A stretch of 26,764 nt of DNA from Pleurotus ostreatus/Saccharomyces cerevisiae fusant (taxonomy: Eukaryota; Opisthokonta): positions 1 to 26,764 of the forward strand of contig JAMQCK010000352.1 in the NCBI GenBank assembly GCA_024196135.1. The letters run 5' to 3'. Made by a program: the position numbers and the translations under genes. Shown here in pieces: positions 9,752 through 18,948 of this stretch; the stretch's first letter is position 1, and each line of letters opens with the position of its first letter. The notes beneath the pieces were generated by a model. That model worked only from the letters and a program-made list of their open reading frames with translations. It was not told the origin of the DNA and did no database searches.

Positions 9752-11178
9752 CTACTCGGGCGAGCCGGGCAGCGCCTGGAGCGTCGAGTAAAGCACGAAC
9801 CGCTGGCGAGCCCGAGGGCAACGGGGGAGGTCGTACGACCTCGGCGGCATCATAGTCTCGAATGCGCAACGTGCGTTCTCCGCGACGTAGTCAGTGGGGG
9901 CGGGGAGCTACAAGATATGTCAGTAAATTGTATCGCATGCTTCACAGACTTGATGCTTACCTCAGACGGCGATGGCGCATGCATGTACGCGTCCTTGTTC
10001 ACGCGCGCCTTGTACGCTTCATCGGCCTCGTACTCGTAGTAGGATGCAGGCAGCTAGATGCACGTAAGCACGTCGTGTAACAATGTATACAGAACTGAGA
10101 CATACCTCGAGCGACGACGGCGAGGCATCCGATGCAGCCTGCTCCACAGACCCGACGGCGTTGGCAGGCTCGTTGGTGTAATTACAGTGAGGAGGAAACT
10201 GCATGTGCATTAGAGTTTTACTGCATTGGCCATGAAGACAACGCACCTGGAATGGAACAAGTGCGCGCTCCTTCGTGATGCCCATCGGCATCTGGGCACG
10301 CACACTCTGGGAGGGAGGCACCCCCATGCGACGCTGGGACCTAGCTTTCAGCTGATCTTGTTGAACAGGGCCTTTCTGAAGGCCGCGAAGGACCAACTAT
10401 CGGTCATCGTCAGCATCCACGCCCGGACCGCATGCGCCACGAACGCACCTGCAGCGACGATAGCCCTTCGTTGTCCTCGCCAGACTGCTGACCACGTCCC
10501 TGGCGCGCCTTGCTCGCGAGGAACGCGAAGTCCTTCACCGCGTTGTCGGCCACGAGCTCAGGCTGCATGGCCGCCTGCCTCGAGGCGGTCACGTTCTTAT
10601 CGGTCACGTGGGCCCTGATCATCTCCTCGAGTGGGGGAACCTGGGGAGCCCGTCAGCAAGCAGGCCCAGCGCAGAACAGGGTAGGAATGCTAGCGTACAT
10701 CGGACGCCTTCGGGGCCTTCGTGTACTTGCAGTAGCGGAAGCGATGGTTGTCAGGGATGCGGGTGGTCTTCGCAGCGGGGCGCTTCTGCTTGGGAGTGGG
10801 CTTCTGCTGGTATTTCCCTTCGTATGATCGTCAGAATGTGCAGTAAAGTGCATTGCTAGGAAACACACCTTTATGGAAAGCCTCCTTCAGGATCCTCTGG
10901 ACGCTCTCGTCGCCGAAGAGGGTAACGGTCGAGGTGGCCGACGTGGGGCGCGATGCGCCTTGCTCGTCGATCGCACCCGTTCCCTGCGCGTTCTGCGCGT
11001 CCCCACCGTGCAGAGACGCGTTGGGAGGGAGAATGCATCCGCTGGAAGCAAACCCAGCGCCGAGTCTGCCTCCGACGACCACCATCCGCCGCGCCTTGTC
11101 GGTGGCTTTGTGAGTGGCTTGACCGGGGTGACCGGCATTGTGCACGGTGTTCCTGTTGATCTTGTTGTACGAAGACAT
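9752..11178 (-). CDS. uncharacterised conserved-looking protein, seven exons
   Basis: Exons on the minus strand are 11,178-10,869; 10,817-10,699; 10,640-10,449; 10,396-10,247; 10,198-10,106; 10,053-9,961 and 9,907-9,752, giving 370 aa with every junction GT..AG and the frame kept throughout. That makes this a real gene although I do not recognise its family. Visible features: an N-terminal basic, glycine-rich part (RRMVVVGGRLGAGFASSG), a basic patch (KPTPKQKRPAAKTTR) next to NHRFRYCKYTKAPKASD, a helical segment (PPLEEMIRAHVTDKNV), and a tyrosine/acidic motif (ASYYEYEADEAYKARV). No signal peptide or membrane segment is seen. The basic stretches hint at a nuclear protein, which is inference only. 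Confidence 0.75.
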
Positions 11179-13251
11179 CTTAATAAAGTTGCTTGTGTGA
11201 GCTTTGTCTTGAGAGACAGAAGACGATTGTCAGGGGCAGTTGACAAGTGGGAGTGGCGAAGGTCAGAGCGTGGGTGGCCAGGTCTGGAGTGGCATCCATC
11301 ACGTGAGGCAGTCACGTCACGCCCTGGCCCGCGCCCATTGTTCCTGCATTCGACCATGGCCTTCCGCACTGTTCCACGCATTTGCGGCGTCGAGAATACT
11401 TGATTGAGGTGCGCATGTCTCTCTTGATGTGTACGACGGTGATTGACGATCCCGGGGGAAGATACCTGTCAGCAGAGTTAGATCCGTTTCGTCAAAGAGT
11501 GGCAACCCTCAAAGCTTTACCTTTCAGGCCTCTGCTATGCTGGATCCCCTCTGGGAGTTGCATGTTGGGCTGTTATGGAGCGCACAACGGCTCTCAATGC
11601 CTGCTGGGGCCCTCGGCACAGGGGCCACAAAAATCCTGCTCTAGGCAGGCGAACTGCGCTTTGCCGATGTGACCTGCGTGCCGTTCACGAAGAAACAACT
11701 GCGTCGCCTCGCCCGGAACATCAAGCTCAAAGGTTCTTCGACTCGTATCTTTGGTTTCCTCTGCTTTCTGGCGAGCAATCAGAGTATCATGCTGCGAACA
11801 ATTAGCGCGTGCAGGATCTTGGGCGTCCGACCGCGTACCTTGCGTTCTTCAATTCTCGAGGAACATCTCTTGAACGCCGGATACGAAGACCCGGAGACAG
11901 ATAACGAAGCTATCCGCTGGAGGCAAGGCCAGTGCCGTCGCGATGATGTGCAGCGATCTCTGTCTTGCTGTTCCTAGAGCGCGTGCGGCCCGAGTTTGGT
12001 GTCGAAGGATCGTCTGGCCATGTCTGCAAGATATACCTGAGCCCAGTCAAGAACAAGCGCGAGTGGGATGTCTCGTCGACGAAAGTCAACTGCTGGGCTG
12101 GCGACGCTGTCGCTCGAATCCCTGGAGCAGGCAGTACGCCTGGTCTTCGCTACCCGTCAGCAATGCTCTCAGCCATGCAAAATCGGATATACCAAGAGTT
12201 TTCCTGCAACCGTGCCCACTTCGCTTTGTTATTGCAGCTCGCGACCTGCTCCGTTATCAAGCCCGCCAACTCCTGCGACATTGGCCACCCAGTTGACGCC
12301 TTTGCGGGCGATCAGTGGCTGAACAAGAAAGGCGTATTGACATTGACGTGGTAATGATACGGATACAGCTGTTGCCTTTGCAAGATGGTCTACGAAAATA
12401 CTGAAGATGCATATTGAGTTTATGGACTCGCGATGGAAACATGGTAACGCACCTGCGCGCCGGTGCCTTCCAATGCCCTCCAACACCTTCCATCCAAGCT
12501 GCCCCTCCTAATATCGTTCGGCGGTGAGGACACGAGGATGCCGTATGCAGAAGGGTCCATATCCATCCCCAATCTGGCCCGTTTGCGCCGTCGACTGTCT
12601 TGGCTGAGATGCACGCGTCGAACACGCTTTTTTAGCTCCATCGCTGGACCGGCATATTCGCCAATGTTGACTAGGATGTGAGCAACAGGCGACACCACTT
12701 GAGGAGCTACGAGATCGTCCAGAGAGCTCGTATGCGTCCAGGGAGGGAAGGGCGGTCGTTCGGACTTCAGCGATGTCAGACGGGGAAGTAGCGCGGGCGC
12801 GGAAGGCCTCGTTGGCCGTTATATAGACGGGAATAGACTTGCGCAGATGAAGCTGGAGTTCCTCCTGGATGGGACGCCACCGCTGGAGGGCGACGAACCT
12901 GCGTCAGCCTGGCAGGAAGTACGGAAACAGCCGGGGTTCAACTCGGCACGCTCCGAAGTTGTCACGATCACGCGAGCAGGAAGCGCACCGACGCCGCCGC
13001 GTCGACGCGCTCTCTTTCTTCGCTCTTGCCCCCATCTCAACCCGGGTTATTCTTTCATCACTCTAAACTTTCTCGAATACATAGGCTTCTTATGGTCCAT
13101 TGAACTTGACAACCCTTGGTGCTTTGCTGTTTCCAGCGCGCATATACCCCACCCTATGGTGCAAGACAAAGGTCGCGCGACGCGAAAGTCAAGATTCTAC
13201 GCGAAAGTTGCCAAGAGACATCAAAGAGGTATGCGTATATGCAATTAGAAT
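11179..13251. other. long unassigned region, possible gene remnants
   Basis: No continuous gene is recognisable. Plus-strand frames between 11,530 and 12,354 look partly protein-like (TKKQLRRLARNIKLKG; SPVKNKREWDVSSTK) but switch frame without good introns, as decayed genes do. A minus-strand frame is open from 12,898 to 12,508; it follows a good acceptor (GGCTGACGCAG) and reads FVALQRWRPIQEELQLHLRK, so it may be one exon of an unrecognised gene. No family could be assigned to any of these. Confidence 0.4.
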
Positions 13252-13259
13252 GTTGAATG
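13252..13259. repeat. target-site duplication of the hAT element, left copy
   Basis: GTTGAATG directly abuts the left inverted end and is repeated exactly at 17,498-17,505. Eight bases is the hAT superfamily duplication length. Confidence 0.85.
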
Positions 13260-13276
13260 TAGTGTTGCCGCTCAGC
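13260..13276 (+). repeat. hAT left terminal inverted repeat
   Basis: TAGTGTTGCCGCTCAGC; identical over 17 bp to the inverse of 17,479-17,495. The right copy then carries a 5-bp duplication (TCAGC) relative to the left before similarity resumes. Confidence 0.88.
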
Positions 13277-13303
13277 GCGTTCCAAGCTGGCTTAAGTTCC
13301 CGA

Positions 13304-13335
13304 TTCGGCAGCTTAAGTCGGCTTAAGCTGCCGAA
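13304..13335. repeat. perfect 14-bp stem palindrome in the hAT subterminal region
   Basis: TTCGGCAGCTTAAG (13,304-13,317), a 4-nt TCGG loop, then its exact inverse CTTAAGCTGCCGAA (13,322-13,335). It lies 44 bp inside the left end amid other CTTAAG copies, so it is probably a paired transposase-binding site. Confidence 0.85.
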
Positions 13336-13486
13336 CTCAAGCTTGGGCTTAAGCTGCACAGCACCTCCATCAGCGCGAGGCGGCACGCGCCAGGCGCGCT
13401 TTGTGTCGCAAGTCAGGTGTGTCCTCCGACAGAGCCATCCTCCATAGCAGATATATAGAGAATACATTAATGTGAAAAGGTGTAAA

Positions 13487-16400
13487 CTATGCCTGGGGAA
13501 GATTGAGATCAGGCAGCATATCTGGCGTGGTTAGAGAAGCCTCGGCTGCCTGCTCGGAGACACGAAGGAGCTCAGCGAGTTCATCCGCCCGGCCACTTGT
13601 AAGTAAGTCGTCGTACACAGTAGGATCAATATCAAATCTGGCAAGGTCAATCTCGCGTGCCAGTAAATCGTCGGTGAACGAGAGGCGCTCCTCGCGGAAC
13701 ATATACTTGAGCATCTGGAGGACCTCCATCATTTCAGGCCCAAGATTCGCGCGACGAAGCGTATCGGTCTCCTTGCTCGAAGAGAAAACCCGCTCGCAAG
13801 GGACGGCGGAGGCTTGAACGGGGAGCGTGTCCAATGCGACACGGAAGATGATTGGGTAGTCGTACTGATCATGCTGTCAATGTATCTTAGCCGGTGAATA
13901 CATATGAGTAGCAAGAAGCGACGTACCTCCCATGAACGGAGCAGGTCAAGGTTCCTCAGGCGCGCTGGATCCCGTATGATGTTGGCCTCCTGCCACCGGT
14001 TGAACTCACGGTCAACCTGCGCTTCAATCATGGCCTCCACGTCTTTTGCATTGCCGTGCGCGGGCTCTCCAGTATTGGGGGCCTCAGTCTCGACACTGCC
14101 GCACGTGTTGGTGACATCGGGGCTCGCGGACTGGACACCGAAAATGCTGTCATCGTCCATCAAGTCTATGAATGCCTCTAGCCCGTCGTTGCCACGCGTA
14201 TGCGCCATAGCGGCGGGAGATACGTTGACGGCGATGCCGCTGACACCGGTCTGAGTGGAGTGCTGTCCCTTGGCGGACTCACGGTGCATAGCGCGCGCAT
14301 GCTCGAGCATCTGAGCATAATCAGCGGAAACTCGGAGATTCGAAAGAGAATCGAACATACCGCATCTCGGAAATGCTTCTTGAGTTCCTCAACGTCGTCG
14401 GCAGGCCAGTTGTTCTTGGCCCATTCAAACTTGAGGCGCGGGTTGATGCCTGAAGCTAATCAGAAAAATCAAGCGATACCGAGATGACTACGTACCCATA
14501 GCTAGCGCATAAATGCGAGAGCGGCGCGACTTGCCAAGATATTCAATAAGCTTTCCTTCGGATGCCTCAATGACGTGCGCGATGCCGGGCAGGCGCCTCT
14601 TCAGCTTCGTGAGACCCTTGAGAAGCAGCTCGTAAGTCGGGATGATATGCGAGAGTGTGGGCGTGTGGACGGCTGAGAAGAGCTCTTGAACTTGATGGAA
14701 AAGCCGCATGTACACAGCGACTTCTGTTAAGACTCGGATCTGGAAGTTGTTGAGGAGCTTGTCTTGATCCGCACGGTACTTGTGCGCTCGGAACATGAGG
14801 ACGACGGCCTGTAGTCATGGTAAGCAGTCGCAGAAGCGATGATTAGCGAAGAGCATACCGGATACAGATAAAGCAGGCGACGAATCATGAGGTACGTCGC
14901 GGACCAGCGCGTATCGACGTCGCGGAGAAGCACCACAACACGCAGTGCCTCGGTAAACGGAAAGGGGTCCTCCTCCTCCCACGACGTGCCTTGCGCGTCG
15001 TCCTGCACCCCTGCTGCTGAACCCTCCTGTCGAGCGAGATACGCCTTCAGGAGCTCGTTGCCTTTCCTGATTGCGAAAAAGAGGTCGTTGCGGCGCTGAT
15101 CTGACCAGCGGACGAAGGTAGACAGCGAACAAGCGGAGCCGATGATGTCGCCGAGGTATTGAGCGTAACGAAAGTCGACACCCGTGATGCGCGGCGTTTG
15201 GGGAGCAGACTCGCGCAACTCAGCGCTGGTCGCCTCAGCTGCGGGGTTCGTCTCCTTCGTTGTGTTCTCCTTCGAGACATACTTGATTCCGGTCTTGACG
15301 GCGATGTTGATGATATGCGGGAAGCACCTGCAAGGTCCGCTTAGTACCCGAATGACAGAGGCAGTTGATAAACTTACCGGATCCTGTTGCCATCGCGGTC
15401 GAAGTAAATCTTGAGGTCTTTCAACATCTGCTCAAGATGCTCCATCATTGTGTCGTTGTTCGACGCGTTGTCAAGAGTGATACCACCAATCTATAATGTG
15501 AATCAGTGAATTCCCTGATACTAAATGATCGCTCCTCACCCGCTCGAGCGCCCGAATCTCCTTCAAGACTCGAAGAAAAACCTCTGCTAGGTGTTTCCCA
15601 TCGTGCGTGCCATGCACGACGCGGAATGCCACCAGCCGGTGGCGAAGCTTGAGCTTGCCGTCGTCCGCCCGCACGATATAATGCGCAGTGACGGCCATGT
15701 AAGGCTCCATGTTTGCGCGCGACCATATGTCGGACGTGAAAGATACACACCCGGCCGCATTCTGTCCCAAACGCATGAGCAAAGGCCTTCGCTATGCGGT
15801 AAGAGAGCGTACCTCAATATCGGCCACCAGACGGCTGTATTCCTCCTGGAAGCGCTTCATGATGAGCTTGCCAAGCTCGGTCCGATGCGGAATATCCTCG
15901 TCCTTGAGCTCAATGCACAGATAGAGCATGAGATCACGGAACTCAGGAGCTTCGACGAGGTTTATCGACTGTATAGTGAAGTGAGATCGCTGCAAAGGAA
16001 TATTATGCGCGCCACGTACCTGCTCAGCAACGGCAAAAAACCGTACGAGCCGCTGGTAAAACCCAGCGAGGCTGAAAGGCTCCCGCTCGCCACGGTCAGT
16101 CTTCTTCGGATCTTGCAGAATCTCTTCGTGGCGTTTAAGTCCATGAACAATGACGCGATGACAATACATCTGATGGTGGCATTCGCTGAGGTGCGCGCGA
16201 ATGTTTGCGGTCTGCCCCTGGCCGTTCTTCCAGGCTTTCCATTGACCCCTGCAGCGACGATGTAAGCGCAAGATCACGGGGCGAGTAACCAGTGAGAACT
16301 CACTCTCGATGGCAAGGGCGACACACAAGGAATGGAGCGCTTCGAGGGCGCGAAGACTGCTTCGGGTCTTGTTTTCGCAGTTGATCAGCCTCGGTCTCGG

Positions 16401-17052
16401 CGTTCGGATTCGCCTCCAAGCTATTGACATTAACACCTTCTATGAAGTACCACACATCATTCGCCTCGAGAGTCTTTCCGGTGTCGACGTGATGATCCCC
16501 ACCACTCGCAAACCGAAGAAGAGCGGGAGGGGCGGGGGCGTCGTCAACAGCGGGATCTTGAGCACCGACATGCGAGGGGCCAAATGCAGAGGGTGCGACG
16601 CGAGTGGGGGCTGATGATGTGCTCGGGACGGGAGGAACGTTCTCGTTACGACGAGTGCGTTTTGCGGGTGCTCCTGCGGGTTCACCAGCGCGCTTGCGCG
16701 AACGGGTGGCGGCAGCGGTCGTTGGCGGGGGGTTTGACGGTGTTGAGATGATCCACTGTGTCGTCCCTGTACTGGACTGTACGAGTGGCTCACGCGCGGC
16801 CTCGGGCGGGGGGTAGGGCGTGTATGGTTGCATCGTGCTGTAAGGATTATAATACCCATATTGCGGGTAGGTATTGCTAGCTGCCGAGTATCCGTATGCC
16901 ATCGGTGGGTAGGGATGAGTTGAGGATGGTGGCCCTTGCTCTGCTGAGGAGGGTCCCCGATACTGATGCGATGTGGCGTGTGGGGGGATGTAGCCCGAAG
17001 GCGCTGGCTGCGTGGGCATGCGAGGGTCGGCTGAGGGCTGTTGACTGCTCAT
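13487..17052 (-). CDS. hAT superfamily transposase with BED-type zinc finger and hATC dimerisation domain
   Basis: Ten exons on the minus strand: 17,052-16,304; 16,248-16,020; 15,968-15,813; 15,761-15,540; 15,490-15,378; 15,327-14,859; 14,808-14,496; 14,449-14,361; 14,310-13,927; 13,873-13,487. They join in frame to 1,036 aa. Residues 1 to about 215 are a Pro/Ser/Tyr-rich disordered leader with a basic patch. A BED-like finger uses C244-x2-C247 and a His pair near H269/H274 (WKAWKNGQGQTANIRAHL). The RNase-H-like core has D389 (SFTSDIWS) and D459 (TLDNASNND), the conserved C-x2-H (C491-F-P-H494), and LLRDVDTRWSATYLMI. The C-terminal hATC domain carries VQASAVPCERVFSSSKET. I did not pin down the third acidic catalytic residue. 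The product should bind the element ends and cut and paste it. Confidence 0.9.
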
Positions 17053-17478
17053 GATAGTGCAGAGTGGCGGGGGAATGTGGGAGAAGGTATAGAGAGGCCG
17101 CTTTGGAGGCCATCGCCGCCCGTCTTATGTGCATTCCCTGGGGCTTGAGGCGGACTGCGCAAAGAGCGTCGCAAAGACAACAAAATTAAATCATATGACA
17201 TTCTTGCGGGCAGGGCAGAGGGCATCACAATGCGTCTATGCGAGGGAGAACGAGGGACGATGGAGGAAGGGACTCGGAGGGGGAACGACGACGAGGATGA
17301 GGGGAGGGAACAAGGGCAGCGTAAGCGCCCGATCGCGGAGAAGATGTGATCATCACACCCGGGGATCGGACCATGTGCGCACTTGAGCCGGCGCTCAAGC
17401 GGACTGCGCTTAAGCTGGCTTGAGCTTAGTCACCTGCCTTTTCAGGAGCTTAAGCCAGCTTGAACTCAAGCGCGCTGA

Positions 17479-17495
17479 GCTGAGCGGCAACACTA
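17479..17495 (-). repeat. hAT right terminal inverted repeat
   Basis: This is the inverse of the left end over 17 bp. Two bases (CA) follow before the direct repeat, so the two ends are not perfectly symmetrical. Confidence 0.85.
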
Positions 17496-17497
17496 CA

Positions 17498-17505
17498 GTT
17501 GAATG
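17498..17505. repeat. target-site duplication of the hAT element, right copy
   Basis: GTTGAATG, identical to 13,252-13,259. Confidence 0.85.
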
Positions 17506-18115
17506 TCTGACAGTACGCTTTCTAGACTGAGCCAATTCCACAAGGCTACCGCATGTTTGTCAGTGTGGCAACCCACGAGGTCTGCATAGTCCCCACAGAC
17601 CAGGAATTTTCTGTCTAAAAGCTCATCGAGCACGCTGCGTGATAGCTGGTAAGCTCCTCGGGCAAGCTGCAGACTGCCTTAATTCCTGATCGGCAGAGAC
17701 GATATTGAGGGCTCTTGTTACCACCCCTATATCTGCAAAGGTAAGTACAGTGACTTACAGTACTCCATCTCTCTCATACGCTCTTGACAGGCTTTGAAGC
17801 ACAGTATTTAGTCAGTTCAACAATTTCTGCCCCGCGTCTGTGGGTGTACTAACGTTGTAGGTGATTGTGGGTGAGACCCACGCGCTGCCCCCACGTGCCG
17901 TCGCCGGCTGCTGCTTTCATGCACTTGTCATAAACCATCTTTCCACCTTGCTTCGATTCCTCCCAACACACCCCATTCCCTTCGACCTAGCCCAGGCGCA
18001 TATCGAAGCCTGTAGCGGGATTCCGTTCGAAGGAAGCACAACCGCCGAGGGTTTGCCGAACGGAACAAGGTAAGCGCCATGTGCGCCGGGCGTGGGGATT
18101 CTTCAACTCGGCTCA
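17506..18115. other. spacer between two mobile elements, nothing recognised
   Basis: No gene is recognised. A 70-aa plus frame at 17,861-18,073 has no motif. Confidence 0.5.
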
Positions 18116-18125
18116 TGGCATTGGC
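18116..18125. repeat. 10-bp target-site duplication of the MITE, left copy
   Basis: TGGCATTGGC directly precedes the left inverted repeat and recurs exactly at 18,880-18,889 directly after the right one. Confidence 0.85.
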
Positions 18126-18173
18126 ACTGAACGCTATTCACCCAGCGCGTTCAGCATCACGTGACCGGCCCGA
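18126..18173 (+). repeat. MITE left terminal inverted repeat
   Basis: 48 bp, differing from the right copy at only two positions (the 4th and the 23rd). It includes CATCACGTGACCGGCCCGA. Confidence 0.88.
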
Positions 18174-18399
18174 AACCCCGCCCGCGGCCCCACGCCTGGC
18201 GCACCCCGAAGTTCATGACGACTTCTTGGGGGATCGCTTGTAAGTATAACGTAGGACGGCCTTGGCGCAGTGTGGTACAGTGATACCTATTTATATGGGC
18301 TCTGGTTAGACGACTCCTGGCGATCATGCGAGCCGTGGCTCTGAGGAGGCGGCGCTGTTGCTCAGTACATATAATGCGGCAGCTGCCACTGAAGTACAT

Positions 18400-18471
18400 G
18401 GCGCTATGGCGTAGTGGTAGGCCGCATTAACTGGTCTTCGGGGATCGCAAGTTCGATTCCCGCTTTTTGCT
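18400..18471 (+). other. tRNA-like sequence with Pol III box A and box B
   Basis: TGGCGTAGTGG at 18,407 fits the box A consensus exactly and AGTTCGATTCC at 18,450 fits box B with normal spacing. T-rich runs at 18,463-18,468 and 18,480-18,484 could stop Pol III. The acceptor ends (GGCGCTA and TTTTTGC) do not pair and the T stem has two mismatches, so this is not a functional tRNA. It resembles a degraded tRNA or the head of a SINE, lying inside the MITE. Confidence 0.5.
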
Positions 18472-18831
18472 TTCCTTCTTTTTAGTGTTGACGATGGTGG
18501 GACTGCCCTTCACTAATTTTCCCTACCTCGTAGCATCCAAAGACATGCAATGTTCGTGTCATAGTTTACTGCGTATCGGAATCATCAGACGAGACATGAC
18601 CATCGCGCTCGCGATTGTTGAGTCGAAGTTGGACTTTGTGGCGTAATTTTCCACGCAGTGACTTTTGCTTGGGTACTTGCTGACTACGCACTCTGTATGG
18701 ATTGACTCCAATGCTTTGTGTATTTTCATGCTTCAATAACATATCAATGGATCTGTGCTTGCCGTTTGATTGCTCAGTGCCGATCGCACGCAGCAGGCTG
18801 CTGAACTTCGCAGCGTGGGCGGGGCGGGACC

Positions 18832-18879
18832 TCGGGCCGGTCACGTGATGCTGAACTCGCTGGGTGAATAGCGTTTAGT
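18832..18879 (-). repeat. MITE right terminal inverted repeat
   Basis: This is the inverse partner of 18,126-18,173, matching at 46 of 48 positions. Confidence 0.88.
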
Positions 18880-18889
18880 TGGCATTGGC
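18880..18889. repeat. 10-bp target-site duplication of the MITE, right copy
   Basis: TGGCATTGGC, identical to 18,116-18,125. Confidence 0.85.
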
Positions 18890-18948
18890 CGCGATTTACA
18901 GAGTTTACCTCGTCTGTGACCGTCATCGTCTGCGACTTTCCGCAATCC

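Larger units (their letters stand above)
13260..17497 (-). mobile_element. complete autonomous-looking hAT transposon (4.24 kb)
   Basis: Both ends are present. The left end TAGTGTTGCCGCTCAGC (13,260-13,276) is matched exactly in inverted orientation at 17,479-17,495. Two extra bases (CA, 17,496-17,497) separate the right end from its direct repeat. A further shared block, CAAGCTGGCTTAAG (13,283-13,296; inverse at 17,449-17,462), and several CTTAAG-type repeats lie just inside each end; such subterminal arrays are known transposase-binding sites in hAT elements. The transposase gene fills the interior on the minus strand with no in-frame stop in its exons. Together with the identical 8-bp flanks this indicates recent insertion and possible activity. 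Confidence 0.9.
18126..18879. mobile_element. 754-bp non-autonomous terminal-inverted-repeat element (MITE, Mutator-like by target-site length)
   Basis: The first 48 bp (18,126-18,173) match the inverse of the last 48 bp (18,832-18,879) at 46 positions. The ends read ACTGAACGCTATTCACCCAG and ACTAAACGCTATTCACCCAG. Weaker similarity continues inward to a shared GAAGTTCA (18,208-18,215; inverse at 18,802-18,809). A perfect 10-bp direct repeat flanks it. Nine- to ten-base duplications with long inverted repeats are the hallmark of Mutator-like elements, so that class is inferred. No transposase is inside; a 92-aa minus frame (18,566-18,844) is unrecognised. Each inverted repeat contains a CACGTG E-box core. 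The right end is 69 bp before the next gene's start codon. Confidence 0.88.

Noticed and set aside
11530..12354. Plus-strand gene with several frames
   Set aside because: Protein-like pieces switch frame without acceptable splice sites and match no family I know; left as possible remnants.
15792..15812. 21-nt intron between hAT transposase exons 3 and 4
   Set aside because: It would keep the frame but is far too short to splice; the 51-nt intron 15,762-15,812 also keeps phase and ends in GGGACAG.
15591..16265. 224-aa plus-strand frame inside the hAT transposase
   Set aside because: Antisense shadow of transposase exons 2 to 4, crossing their introns.
18400..18471. Functional tRNA gene at this site
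   Set aside because: Box A and box B are good but the acceptor arms do not pair and the T stem is mismatched.
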